This document shows positions 11,196-23,053 of a DNA stretch of 64,000 bases, piece after piece; position 1 is the stretch's first letter; each line of letters opens with the position of its first letter. Source of the stretch: Endomychus coccineus. Lineage: Eukaryota; Arthropoda; Insecta; Coleoptera; Endomychidae. A program made the translations under genes and the position numbers. The notes below the pieces were generated by a model. That model saw nothing but the letters and a program-made list of their open reading frames with translations. It was not told the DNA's origin and did not search any database. The stretch is from assembly GCA_958510875.1 (NCBI GenBank), contig CAUEHT010000004.1, positions 520,001-584,000 on the forward strand. Reading direction: 5' to 3'.

Positions 11196-13485
11196 GATTC
11201 TGTGTTCTGAGGGTAATGTACCATAGAGTTGGATGTTGTGTGTAGAATAGAATAGAAGTGTGTTGTGGACCATAGAGTTGGATGTTGTGTGTTGTGTTCG
11301 AGACCTGTCATGGCGTCTGTAGGTATGACTTGTGTAATGGTGGTTGTAACTGTCATGGCGTCTGTAGGTATTGTGATATGACGTGTGTAATGTTGGTTGT
11401 AACTGTCATGGCGTCTGTGAACAGTGTGGTTGTGAACCATAGAGTTAAATGTTGTGTGTGGAATAGAAGTGTGTTGTGTTCGAGACCTGTCATGGCGTCT
11501 GTAGGTATGACGTGTGTAATGTTGGTTGTAACTGTCATGGCGTCTGTAGGTATTGTGCTATGACGTGTGTTATGTTTGTTGCAGTTGTGAACCATAAGTA
11601 GGCAATGCGTCACTTTGGCCCGCCTGATAGAGAGCCTTATCAGATGTAGGCAACGAGTAGTGCATGCACGATCTCCTTATCAGACGACCTTGAGGTTCCT
11701 CATCAGTTACGGCCGGTAGCTCCAGACAGGTCATGGGGTAGTTCCATTATCAGTTTGAACGGATGTAGGTGATGAGGATTTTATTTGTAAAGAGTATACA
11801 GGGTGTGTATAAAAAGTGTGTCACATGTACAGAGTCACGTGACTAACACATGACAGCATGGCGGCCCTAAGGTACAACTGTCATGGCGACCATAAGGTTC
11901 AGCTGTCATGGCGGCCATAAGGTCCAGCTGTCATGGCGACCATAAGGTCCAGCTGTCATGGCGACCATAAGGTCCAGCTGTCATGGCGACCATAAGGTAC
12001 ATCTGTCATGGCGACCATAAGGTCCAGCTGTCATGGCGACCATAAGGTCCAGCTGTCATGACGACCATAAGGTCCAGCTGTCATGGCGACCATAAGGTAC
12101 AGCTGTCATGGTGGACCTAAGGTACAAATTGCTTCGTGCAGATGTCACCACCACATGACAGCTGTCATGGCGGACCTAAGGTACAGACTGCTTCGTGGAG
12201 GGGGCTCCGCCACCTCTAGGAAGCAATCTGTACCTTCGGTCCAAAGGTACAGGCTGCTTCATAGAGATGTCACCACCACGTGACAGCTGTCATCGAAGGT
12301 ACAGACTGCTTCGTGGAGATGACGCCACCAAGTGAAAGCTGTCATGGCGGACCTAAGGTACAGATTGCTTTGTGAAGATGTCACCACCACGTGACAGCTG
12401 TCATGGCGACCCTAAGGTACAGGCTGCTTCATAGAGATGTCACCACCACGTGACAGCTGTCATCGAAGGTACAGACTGCTTCGTGGAGATGACGCCACCA
12501 AGTGAAAGCTGTCATGGCGGACCATAGACACAGGTTGCTTCGTGTAGGTGTCACCACCACGTGACAGCTGTCATGGTGGGCTATAGGTACAGGCTGCTTC
12601 GTGTAGGTGTCACCACCACGTGACAGCTGTCATGGTGGGCTAAAGGTACAGGCTGCTTCGTGTAGGTGTCACGAGACAGATGTCATGGCGGACCGAAGGT
12701 ACAGGCTGCTTCGTGTAGGTGTCACCACCACGTGACAGCTGTTATCGAAGGTACAGGCTGCTTCGTGTAGGTGGCGCCACCAGTTCGGCTCGTCCAACTC
12801 GTGCGAATCCAAGATGACAGTCTGCTATCACAGGGCAGACGTATGACGTCACAGCATAAAGGTGCAGACTGCTTCGTGGAGGTGTCGCCACCAGTTCGAC
12901 TCGTCCGACTCATGCGACTCGTACGGTTTAGAAATCACATGATGTGTCACGCGGTGAGATATGGTGTCTGTCACTTCGACGGAGTGTCTGTCACAAGGTG
13001 TCATGGTGGCTATCACGTACCATAGAGCTGAAGGTTATAGAGGTAACCCAACTCAATACCATAGAGCATCATGGTGGTGGAAAGAGTTGTCATGGTGTCT
13101 GTCACGTGAGGTCTTCATCGAGGTGTCATGTCGCGTCTTGGAGGGTGTGACGTGGTGAATACATGAAGCATCTGTCACGCGAACTGTCATGACAGATTTA
13201 TGAATGTCAACCATAGCTTTATAGGTATCAAATGAAAAGTCTTGATTTGCAGACTGTTAATTTTATTGAATTGAAGATCCTGCGATCATAGTTTACGAAC
13301 GATGATGACGTCACTGCTTCAAGCCAATGACAGTAACTGATTCAACCCGGCGACCATAGTTTACGAACGATGATGACGTCACTGCTTCGAACCGATGACA
13401 TTAACCGATTCAATCCATAGTTCACGAACGATGATGACGTTATCATCGTTCACGAACTATGATGGTCAGATGAGGAATGAAATGC
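11196..13485. repeat. Terminal repeat zone of copy A
   Basis: Four blocks: about 11,200-11,610, units with GTCATGGCGTCTGTAGGTAT; 11,860-12,120, a 25-bp array (unit CAGCTGTCATGGCGACC plus ATAAGGTC); 12,120-12,900, units of about 59 bp with CACGTGACAGCTGTCATGG; 13,290-13,470, about 68-bp units ending in the GATGATGACGTCATCATC palindrome (here partly disrupted). ORFs across the blocks are repeat translations. Confidence 0.85.
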
Positions 13486-13571
13486 GAGTAATAATAATGT
13501 TACTCTACGTGTAAATGTGAATAGTTGGAGGTTATGATAAAGATATCCAGTAAGTTTGTAAATGTGTCATT

Positions 13572-13811
13572 ATGCATATATCTTTTGAAGAATACACACG
13601 TATACTTTGAAAATTTGTGGAGAAAGTTCATGAACTAAGAAGGGACTTGAATTTTTACGAAGATAAAATAAAAATTATAAGACTGTTGAATACATTCACA
13701 AGTGCAAAAAGTGAAGATAATGATGGGAGTGGGGATGTTAAAAACAAATTTCGTGATTCTAACCACAATTCTGAATGGTATTCTATACGCGAACGTTCCT
13801 CAGCACGTTGA
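13572..13811 (+). pseudogene. Small coiled-coil ORF (copy A), early stop
   Basis: Homologous to the 79-residue ORF intact in copies C and D. The start ATGCATATATCTTTTGAAG is present, but codon 13 is TGA. The remaining frame continues to 13,811 and overlaps the start of the glycoprotein gene. Confidence 0.75.
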
Positions 13812-14223
13812 GCGCATTCATATTTGTCTGAAGGATGTTGCAACCGATGGTGGTGGGGGGTGTAACCGTACCGAATGGATTCCGATGAATTTTAGAAAAA
13901 TCAACGATAATCAATTAGAGGTATTCCAATTCAACATTCCTCAAGATAATCGTACCACCATACATTATAAACTTAAACTTTTATTCTTTGATCGGAGTGA
14001 GGGAGATATGGCTGAATGGCAATTGCTCCAACAATCATCATGTTTACCACATGTCATACAAAAGACAATATCAACACCATCCTCACGTACATCATCCTCA
14101 CTAGACGAAGAAATTTCTAAAATTTTCGCAATTTTGTATGCAATTTTATCTTCTTTATCAGTACTAATGTTGAAAATGTTTGTTAAATATGTAAAGAAGG
14201 CTATTTACCATGTGAATAAATGA
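13720..14223 (+). CDS. Membrane glycoprotein (copy A), intact
   Basis: A 167-residue product from the ATG pair at 13,720. It has the same layout as in copy C: N-terminal hydrophobic signal segment, two NRT glycosylation sequons and one transmembrane helix near the C-terminus. Differences from C are single substitutions such as E-R-I-H in place of E-C-I-Y. An open frame in a truncated element suggests recent truncation or selection. Confidence 0.75.
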   Translation: MMGVGMLKTNFVILTTILNGILYANVPQHVERIHICLKDVATDGGGGCNRTEWIPMNFRKINDNQLEVFQFNIPQDNRTTIHYKLKLLFFDRSEGDMAEWQLLQQSSCLPHVIQKTISTPSSRTSSSLDEEISKIFAILYAILSSLSVLMLKMFVKYVKKAIYHVNK

Positions 14224-14366
14224 TTGTATGAAGATATAAGTGTTTTAATAAAACAAAAGGAATGATAATTATAATAATGTATTGACATTATCATTTGCTA
14301 GTTCATAAGCTTTATTTTTGTGATCGATAACACATGCTATCAATGACTCGATGTTGATATCACTAA

Positions 14367-15269
14367 TCAATTGTTCACCCCCTCTTCTTCTGCGTTATGA
14401 ATAATATTTCCTCTTGCATACCATTTCAAATCGCGGCGGAAATTCTGTTTCACTTCGTTACCAATATCGATAGCATGAGATATGTTAGACCATTTACGTA
14501 TTAATCGCATTCCTCGATTTTGTAATTTTCTATCGGCATCACGCCAACCATCCTCCTGTCGACGCATTAGGTACCATTCTGGTCTCATATCATTCGATGT
14601 GCGATATAATCCTAAATAATATATATTATATAAATTTTATTATAAAAAACAAAGTAATTTCCTAAATTTCGTCTCTTTCCGAAATTTATAGGAGGTGGAA
14701 CAATATTTGGTGCAATGTTATTCCGTAAGGTGATAACATTCATTTGAATTTGTTGAGATAAGCGTTGAGATCGTTCTTTCGCAAGACATTCACGTTCCTC
14801 AGCTCTTTGACGTTCTTGTTGTTCATATAATTTCTCGTACTCACAATATTTCATCATAATAATATATAATCATTAACGAAAACAGTTCACGTAACTCGAT
14901 GACTTCAGGAGTTCGCATTTGCATCAATAATGATTCGAAATCAATAGCATCTAGAACATAATATTTCTTTCGTGCATCAGTCTCATCACAAATTTCTAAA
15001 TGGTGTATATGCGGGTTTTTCCTCAACAATCTTGTTATAACACCCTTTTTAGCATGATATTTTTTGCCACGATAACCTAACCAATCCAATAGATCTTCAT
15101 TCATCAGAACGCGTTGGTTTAGTTGAATATTCCAAAATAAATAGTTTCTTTTATCGTTTCTTATATCGATCCCAAATTTTAGACACACTTCATTAACTGT
15201 TAACTTAATAAAATTGTTGGTGGACCATGTAGCCACATTTGAATCACGAACGCACGCTGCTAAGTTCAT
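14367..15269 (-). pseudogene. MSV199-domain gene (copy A), disrupted
   Basis: The start and MSV199 domain (14,841-15,269) are intact. A small insertion near 14,860 shifts the frame before the glutamine/arginine-rich coil (14,612-14,857), and one C is missing in the C-run near 14,383, truncating exon 2 at EEEGVNN. The 50-nt intron seen in other copies is also present, with GT and AG ends. Confidence 0.8.
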
Positions 15270-15605
15270 TTTTATAACTGAACATTTTCTGAAATGATTC
15301 TCTCTTACATACGTGAGAACGTGAACGTGAATAGTGAGGGTGGGGGGTAACTCTCCGTTTCGATGTCACTGCAAACGTTGATAACTGACTGATAACGTCA
15401 CTAGTTGTTTCAATTTGTTTCATTTCCAGCAACCGACTACCATAGTTTACAAACTATGATCGTCGGATGTTTACATCACCACCTACCGTTTGAGAAATAA
15501 AATATCAAATATAATAATAATAATAACATTTATTGGGAAAGATACATTTTGATAGTACATCATTTAGAACTAAAATTATAACATTATGATTCATCACCTG
15601 GTTCT

Positions 15606-16808
15606 TCACACCAAATTCCGAACTGATGCTGTAATCGGAGAATACTCCATTATACAATCGTTAATGATGATGCAATAAGCCCTGGTGTTTTTGGGGAAAT
15701 TCAGGAAACTTTCCATCTCTAGTTTGACGTCAACTGTTGATGACTTTATAGCATCGTTTTGTTTTGAACAGTCAATCCCAAAACTTGCTCTATTCTTGAA
15801 TGCTATATAATCTAACATGGGCTCACTTATTATTTTATTTGAAAATGATTTCTGGAAATCATAGTACATCTGGTATGCCTCCACGTATTGCTGGTCGGTG
15901 AAATTCAATTTCATTGCTTCATATGGATAACACTCTGAATTCAAGTATAATTTTACATTTAGCAAGTTTATATTATCGAAATATGCACTGTGCTTAACAG
16001 GATTATTTTTTCGATCAGTTTGGAAAGCTAGAATCACATATCTAGGACGTTCCAAATTCATTGATGTTTTAACAGCCCAAATGTCACGAGTGCTCTCCTT
16101 CATCAACGGATTTTCATGCAGATCCCAACTACGGAATGGAATCAAAATAGGCTTCTCAGCACTCAAATTCCCCAACACTTGAAATTTAACTTGATCACTT
16201 GGAAACACATGTCGCACTTTTAATGCTATCGTCTTCACATTCATTTTAGCCGTTTTCGTGCCTGTGCTATTAGTATAGCAATCGTTATCGGTTCGACACC
16301 TTATCAAGCGCAGCTTATGTTTTCCACTCAAAACATTGTTATAGTCAATGAATAGGCCTAGTAGAAAATTCAACGGTATCCATAAATTAATTTTATTATT
16401 GTAGACTGAACTCAATACATCCTTAAATGACCATCCAGAAATAGCTAGAGGTATAGATTCATGTTTGGCATATGTTAGATAAGCTCTGATGGTGCTGACA
16501 ATACCAGGATCACGTACTTTGTCTATCTCTTTTTCATTCAATTCATAACTGATATATTCGAAGAGAAACGCTCCGAAATTATTCGTTAGTTTACATTCAC
16601 CATCACCACTTGCTTCTGGCTGGAATTCTTCCTCGATGAATGAAGCAGACGAGGCCAAATCTACCAACACATCTTGTTGATTGATTAATATCTCAATTTC
16701 ATCGCTGTTGCCAAAAGATGTTGTGTGGGGATAGTAGGTATGAGTTTCTTCTCGGATGATGTCTTCATTGAAGTTTGGCTCGTTGAATATTTGAAGTTTT
16801 TCCGACAT
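15606..16808 (-). CDS. Major capsid protein (copy A), intact ORF
   Basis: A 400-residue frame from ATG at 16,808, nearly identical to the copy C protein described below. The core motifs LWIPLNFLLG, PRYVILAFQTDRK, ECYPYEAMKLNF and AYCIIINDCIMEY are present, with a few substitutions (for example FGIDCSKQN for FVIDCSKQN). Although its element is truncated, this gene has no stop or shift. Confidence 0.85.
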   Translation of the reverse strand: MSEKLQIFNEPNFNEDIIREETHTYYPHTTSFGNSDEIEILINQQDVLVDLASSASFIEEEFQPEASGDGECKLTNNFGAFLFEYISYELNEKEIDKVRDPGIVSTIRAYLTYAKHESIPLAISGWSFKDVLSSVYNNKINLWIPLNFLLGLFIDYNNVLSGKHKLRLIRCRTDNDCYTNSTGTKTAKMNVKTIALKVRHVFPSDQVKFQVLGNLSAEKPILIPFRSWDLHENPLMKESTRDIWAVKTSMNLERPRYVILAFQTDRKNNPVKHSAYFDNINLLNVKLYLNSECYPYEAMKLNFTDQQYVEAYQMYYDFQKSFSNKIISEPMLDYIAFKNRASFGIDCSKQNDAIKSSTVDVKLEMESFLNFPKNTRAYCIIINDCIMEYSPITASVRNLV

Positions 16809-17030
16809 TGTAACCAAGGGACTTCAAAAAATTGATATTTTCCAATGATAGTGATGCAGAAGCAACCTTCTCCCTTGAACTCGTTGTAGATAATGACTGA
16901 TGACCACTATGGGTATGTCTTTTATTGCTGAAATCCAAACCCATGTTCTCAAGTGATGGCTACTGCAACAACAACCTTCTCAGATGAATTCTTTTCATAT
17001 AATGAGTGGTGGTGAGTATTGGATTATTAT

Positions 17031-17400
17031 TTATTGTTGGAAGCCATAATCCCTAGCGGTCTTTTTCAACTCCAACCGTATAATAATTTCTTCTCCACGA
17101 AAATTTACCCGTTTCCAATTCTGATCTAAAATATTCAGTGTGATTTTATCGAAGGACGTCTTGCTGATGACCGGTAGATAAATAAGATTCTTCGGCTCTA
17201 TATCAATGGAAAACCCAGGTGGTACAAGAGGTGAGAACTCATATATCGTATGAGCTATCTTATTGTTATAATATGCTCCTGCGGTTAAGTTACACTCCAC
17301 TCGTATTGTTTGAACTTTGATTATGTTTATAGGTCGATCAGATACGTGTAGTTCGCGAGATGTCAATTTCTTTTTGCTGAATCCCAACAGTTCGCTTATA
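17031..17400 (-). pseudogene. Minor capsid (penton) protein, C-terminal half (copy A)
   Basis: Encodes the last ~123 residues of the minor capsid protein (from SELLGFSKKKLTSRELHV to RDYGFQQ). The N-terminal half is replaced at 17,400 by a GTGACAGACGCCATGACA repeat array, which marks the truncation point of copy A. Confidence 0.85.
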
Positions 17401-17800
17401 CGTGACTGCCGCCATGACAACTCTCTCAAAACCCCTCGTCACTGTCACCATGGTACCTCTGTTAAAACCACGTGACAGACGCCATGACACCTCTCTCAAT
17501 TCCCCACGTGACCACGTGACATACGCCATGACACCTCCCCCAAATCCTCACGTGACAAGGTCCATGACACCTATCTTTAAACCACGTGACAAGCGCCGTG
17601 GACCCTGCGATAGACGCCGTGACACCTCTCTCAAAACCACGTGACATGCACGCATGCGACAGATGCCATTTCACCTCTCTCAAGATCCACATGACTGACC
17701 CCATGACACCTCTCTTGAAACCACGTGACATGCATCCACGTAACAGACGCCATGACACCTCTCACAAAACCTAACGTGACAGACGCCATGACATTGTTGT
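17401..17800. repeat. GTGACAGACGCCATGACACC tandem array
   Basis: About a dozen units containing GTGACAGACGCCATGACACC followed by TCTCTCAAAACCAC. Related in sequence to the 217-bp repeats of element P and to the TIR satellites. ORFs across it on either strand are repeat artefacts. Confidence 0.85.
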
Positions 17801-17819
17801 GTTTTTAGTCTCTTTTGGT

Positions 17820-19167
17820 CTATTCATCATGATCATCATCTCAAGAGCCACTCAGGCTAGTTAGTTGGGCCCATTGTGCGTCCCGTGGTCAGAAGCCTAT
17901 TCTATTCTAGCAGGTTTGTGGCCCGCCAGAAACCCAGAATATTGCCAGTGCTGGCTTCTATAAGTTCTTCTGGGAGCAGTTTAAATTCTTCGAAGTGTCG
18001 GTGCCTGAGGGATGCTAATGCTGGGCATTCCCACAGGATGTGAGAGGCAGTTTCTTCCACCTCTCCGCATTTCCAACATATTGGGTCATCTGTAATGCCA
18101 TAGTGTGGAGATGTTTGTTAAGACGACAATAACTGGTTAGGATTCCAGTTATCTCTCTGATGTCCCTTCTGTTCAGAGAAAGGAGATTCGTTGAGAGCCA
18201 GGCACAGGCTTTTTAACGAAGAGCTTGGCCTGCCTCAAGCGTGGTGATTCTCGCCACAGTTTAGACCACTCTTTATTCAGTTGGCCCAGAAGGTCGAGAC
18301 CCCCTACGCAGTTTGATAAAGCGATCATTGGCATCGGCAATCAATCTCTCCATTGCCTTTAATAGGAATGAGGTTAGACTAATAGGACGGAATGCCTTAG
18401 CTTGGGTATAATCAGTTTTACCCGCCTTTGGAATAAACACGACTTTCACTGTCCGCCATAGCTTTGGAATATAGCCAGTGGCAATGCAAAATCGGAAGAT
18501 TTTCACCAATAGCTTGATGATAATTTCCTGACCCTGTTGTAGGAGAGCCGGGAAGATTCCATCTTCGCCTGGTGATTTGTACGGTGCGAACCCGCATATG
18601 GCCCACTTCGTCTTGTCATAATTGACTATGTCGGAGGACAGACGAAAGTCACCGTTATGACGGCCACTCTGTCGATCGTCCCTTTCGATAGTCAGCTCTC
18701 TGTCTCCAGAGTCAGGAAAATGGAACGACACTAGGTGTCTCAGTGTCTCCTCCGGAGTCGTGGTGTACTCACCACTCGGAAGAATCACTGATCCAATTCT
18801 GACTCTCTTGTCTTTTGAGAGAACTTTGTAGAGTCTTGCTGCAGATGGTAGCTTGTTGATATAACCGCAGAAAGTCCGCCAAATATCTCGTTTTGACGAT
18901 CTCAACGCTTTTTTATAGTCTCTTTGGGCCGCTTTATAGCTTTCCCGATCCACGACCGCTTGAGATCCCTTAGCTTTATTAAAGAGTTTTCTTATCGTTT
19001 TCCAGTGTTCCTCCACTTTTGTGGTCTACCATGGCGTTGTTCCTCCAGCGTTCCTCAGCCTAAGGTCACAGCTGGCTTCATACGCAGAGATGATGGCGAA
19101 GCTAAGACCTGAAACTACAGCCTCTCCACCCTTCCTTCTCCGTGATAGGTCGGAAGCATAAGGAGTG
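17820..19167 (-). mobile_element. Non-LTR (LINE, jockey/R1-like) fragment, internally deleted
   Basis: The minus strand holds the N-terminal part of a LINE reverse transcriptase (18,273-19,016) and then, further 3', a C-terminal cysteine/histidine motif (CWKCGEVEETASHILWECP, 17,980-18,090). The catalytic RT palm that should lie between them is missing. Copy B starts at its upstream edge (19,168). Confidence 0.75.
18273..19016 (-). pseudogene. LINE reverse transcriptase, N-terminal fragment
   Basis: A 247-residue frame with RT fingers motifs: KSPGEDGIFPALLQQG, LWRTVKVVFIPKAGK and FRPISLTSFLLKAMERL, in the order and spacing seen in jockey-like and R1-like LINE polymerases. The YADD active-site motif is absent because sequence after about 18,310 jumps toward the 3' end. 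It cannot code for an active polymerase. Confidence 0.8.
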
Positions 19168-20935
19168 AGTAGATGAACATGGCGAGTCCTGCGACAGGAT
19201 ATCCGGTCTAGCTGTCGATGTGCATCCGGTGTGAGCTCGTCCTTATCAGTTTTGAAAGGATGTAGGTGATAAGGATTTTATTTGTAAAGAGTATACAGGA
19301 TGTGTATAAAAAGTGTGTCACATGAGAGAGTATACAGGGTGTGTATAAAAAGTGTGTCACATGTACAGGATCACGTGGCTATCACATGACAGCTGTCATG
19401 GCGGCCATAAGGTCCAACTGTCATGGCTGACCTAAGGTACAGCTGTCATGGCTGACATAAGGTACAGCTGTCATGGCGACCATAAGGACCAGCTGTCATG
19501 GCGGCCATAAGGTCCAGCTGTCATGGCGAACATAAGGACCAGCTGTCATGGCGGCCATAAGGTACAGCTGTCATGGAGACCATAAGGTACAGCTGTCATG
19601 GCGACCATAAGGTCCAGCTGTCATGGCGGCCATAAGGTCCAGCTGTCATGGCGACCATAAGGTACAGCTGTCATGGCGATCATAAGGTACAGATTGCTTC
19701 GTAGATATGTCGCCACTAAGTGACAGCTGTCATGGCGGACCTAAGGTACAGAATGCTTCCTGCAGATGTCGCAACCACATGACAGCTGTCATGGTGGACC
19801 TAAGGTACAGACTGCTTCGTGGAGGGGGCTCCGCCACTTCTAGGAAGCAATCTCTACCTTTGGTCCAAAGGTACAGGCTGCTTCATGAAGATGTCACCAT
19901 CACGTGACAGCTGTCATCGAAGGTACAGACTGCTTCATGGAGATGACGCCACCAAGTGACAGCTGTCATGGCGGACCTAAGGTACAGATTGCTTCGTGAA
20001 GATGTCACCACCACGTGACAGCTGTCATGGCGACCCTAAGGTACAAGCTGCTTCATGGGTATGTCGCCACCACATGACAGCTGTCATGGCGGACCAAAGG
20101 TACAGGTTGTTTCGTGTAGGTGTCACCACCACGTGACAGCTGTCATGGTGGGCTATAGGTACAGGCTGCTTCGTGTAGGTGTCACCACCACGTGACAGCT
20201 GTCATGGTGAGCTAAAGGTACAGGCTGCTTCGTGTAGGTGTCACGTGACAGATGTCATGGCGGACCGAAGGTACAGGCTGCTTCGTGTAGGTGTCACCAC
20301 CACGTGACAGCTGTCATCGAAGGTACAGGCTGCTTCGTGTAGGTGGCGCCACCAGTTCGGCTCGTCCGACTCGTGCGAATCCAAGATGACAGTCTGCTAT
20401 CACAGGGCAGACGTGTGACGTCACAGCATAAAGGTACAGACTGCTTTGTGGAGGTGTCGCCACCAGTTCGACTCGTCCGACTCATGCGACTCGTACGGTT
20501 TTGAAATCACGTGATCTGTCACGTGGTGAGATATGGTGTCTGTCACGTGAGGTCTTCATCGAGGTGTCATGTCGCGTCTTGGAGGGTGTGACGTGGTGGA
20601 TCCATGAAGCATCTGTCACGCGAACTGTCATGACGGATCTATGAATGTCAACCATAGCTTTATGTGTATCGAAATACATAAGGATTTTGACGAGTAAGTG
20701 GTGTTTTATTGAATTGAAGATCCGGCGATCATAGGTACGAACGATGATGACGTCACTGCTTCAAGCCAATGACAGTAACTGATTCAACCCGGCGACCGTA
20801 GTTTACGAACGATGATGACGTCACTGCTTCGAACCGATGGCAGTAACTGATTCAATCCGGCGACCATAGTTCACGAACGATGATGACGTCATCATCGTTC
20901 ACGAACTATGATGGTCAGATGAGGAATGAAATGCG
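19168..20935. repeat. Left terminal repeat of copy B
   Basis: Unique tip (about 150 bp, including GATATCCGGTCT and GATGTGCATCCGGT), then a 25-bp array (19,390-19,690), about 59-bp units (19,690-20,500), a GGTGTCATGTCGCGTC block, and 68-bp units ending in the perfect palindrome around GATGATGACGTCATCATC (near 20,876-20,901). Confidence 0.85.
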
Positions 20936-21023
20936 AGTAATAATAATGATGATACTCTATGTGTAAATGTGAACAGTTGGAGGTTATGATAAAGATATCC
21001 AGTAAGTTTGTAAATGTGCCATT

Positions 21024-21263
21024 ATGCATATATCTTTTGAAGAATACACACGTATACTTTGAAAATTTGTGGAGAAAGTTCATGAACTAAGAAGAGACTT
21101 GAATTTTTACGAAGATAAAATAAAAGTTATAAGACTGTTGAATACATTTACAAGTGCAAAAAGTGAAGATAATGATGAGAGTGGGAATGTTAAAAACAAA
21201 TTTCGTGATTCTAACCACAATTCTGAATGGTATTCTATACGTGAACGTTCCCCAACACGTTGA
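21024..21263 (+). pseudogene. Small coiled-coil ORF (copy B), early stop
   Basis: Same TGA at codon 13 as in copy A, so A and B share this lesion; copies C and D do not have it. The rest of the frame overlaps the glycoprotein gene. Confidence 0.75.
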
Positions 21264-21674
21264 GCGCATTTATATTTGTCTGAAGGATGTTGCAACCGAT
21301 GGTGGTGGAAGTGTAACCGTACCGAATGGATTCCGATAAATTTTAGAAAAATCAACGATAATCAATTAGAGGTATTCGCATTCAACATTCCTCAAGATAA
21401 TCGTACCACCATACATTATAAACTTGAACTTTTATTCTTTGATCGAAGTGAGGGAGATATGGCTGAATGGTAATTGCTCCAACAATCATCATGTTTACCA
21501 CATGTCATACAAAAGACAATATCAACACCATCCACACGTACATCATCTTCACTAGACGAAGAAATTTCTAAAATTTTCGCAATTTTGTATGCAATTTTAT
21601 CTTCTTTATCAGTACTAATGTTGAAAATGTTTGTTAAATATGTAAAGGAGGCTATTTACCATGTAAATAAATGA
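21172..21674 (+). pseudogene. Membrane glycoprotein (copy B), frameshift and nonsense
   Basis: One base is missing in the G-run after GATGGTGGTGG, which shifts the frame before the first sequon, and the codon after GAATGG is TAA (CAA in the other copies). The signal segment and the C-terminal transmembrane segment are still recognisable in separate frames. Confidence 0.8.
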
Positions 21675-21719
21675 TTGTATGAAGATATAAGTGTTTTAAT
21701 AAAACAAAAGGAATGATAA

Positions 21720-22717
21720 TCATAATAATATATTGACATTATCATTTGCTAGTTCATAAGCTTTATTTTTGTGATTGATAACACATTCTATCAATGACTC
21801 GATGTTGATATCACTAATCAATTGTTCACCCCCCTCTTCTTCTGCGGCATGAATAATATTTCCTCTTGCATACCATTTCAAATCGCGGCGGAAATTCTGT
21901 TTCACTTCGTTACCAATATCGATAGCATGAGATATGTTAGACCATTTACGTATTAATCGCATTCCTCGATTTTGTAATTTTCTGTCGGCATCACGCCAAC
22001 CATCCTCCTGTCGACGCATTAGGTACCATTCTGGTCTCATATCATTCGATGTTCCATATAATCCTAAATAATATATATCATATAAATTTTATTATAAAAA
22101 ACAAAGTAATTACCTAAATTTCGTCTCTTTTCGAAATTTATAGGAGGAGGAACAATATTTGGTGCAATGTTATTCCGTAAGGTGATAACATTCATTTGAA
22201 TTTGTTGAGATAAGCGTTGAGATCGTTCTTTCGCAAGACATTCACGTTCCTCAGCTCTTTGACGTTCTTGCTGTTCACAGAATTTCTCGTACTCACAATA
22301 TTTCATCATAATAAATTTCATTAACGAAAACAGTTCACGTAACTCGATGACTTCAGGAGTTCGCATTTGCATCAATAATGATTCGAAATCAATAGCATCT
22401 AGAACATAATATTTCTTTCGTGCATCAGTCTTATCACAAATTTCTAAATGGTGTATATGCGGGTTTTTCCTCAAAAATCTTGTTATAACACCCTTTTTAG
22501 CATGATATTTTTTGCCGCGATAACCTAACCAATCCAATAGATCTTCATTCATCAGAACGCGTTGGTTTAGTTGAATATTCCAAAATAAATAGTTTCTTTT
22601 ATCGTTTCTTATATCGATCCCAAATTTTAGACACACTTCATTAACTGTTAACTTGATAAAATTGTTGGTGGACCATGTAGCCACATTTGAATCACGAACG
22701 CACGCTGCTAAGTTCAT
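21720..22717 (-). CDS. MSV199-domain protein (copy B), spliced
   Basis: Exon 1 is 22,114-22,717 and exon 2 is 21,720-22,063; the 50-nt intron (22,064-22,113) starts GTAATTAC and ends ATTTAG. Splicing joins INFEKRRNL to LYRTSNDLRPEWY in frame, giving about 315 residues. Compared with copy C the acceptor-side codon differs (ATGGAAC for ATCGAAC), changing one residue only. Both exons are open, unlike most B genes. Confidence 0.75.
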
Positions 22718-23053
22718 TTTTATAACTGAACATTTTCTGAAATGATTCTCTCTTACATACGTGAGAACGTGAACGTGAATAGTGAGGGTGGGGGGTAACT
22801 CTCCGTTTCGATGTCACTGCAAACGTTGATAACTGACTGATAACGTCACTAGTTGTTTCAATTTGTTTCATTTCCAGCAACCGACTACCATAGTTTACAA
22901 ACTATGATCGTCGGATGTTTACATCACCACCTACCGTTTGAGAAATAAAATATCAAATATAATAATAATAATAACATTTATTGGGAAAGATACATTTTGA
23001 TAGTACATCATTTAGAACTTAAATTATAACATTATGATTCATCACCTGGTTCT

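Larger units (their letters stand above)
11196..17400 (-). mobile_element. Polinton-like copy A (truncated)
   Basis: From the left it has a 2.3-kb terminal repeat zone, glycoprotein gene (+), MSV199 gene (-), major capsid gene (-) and the 3' end of the minor capsid gene (-), the mirror image of the right part of copy C. It breaks off at 17,400 inside the minor capsid gene, at the edge of a 0.4-kb repeat array. The left border is inferred from the end of similarity with 47.5-48.14 kb. Confidence 0.85.

Noticed and set aside
11282..11563. Cysteine-rich 93-residue ORF (CVVFETCHGVCRYDL)
   Set aside because: Lies in the GTCATGGCGTCTGTAGG repeat block; the Cys pattern follows the repeat period.
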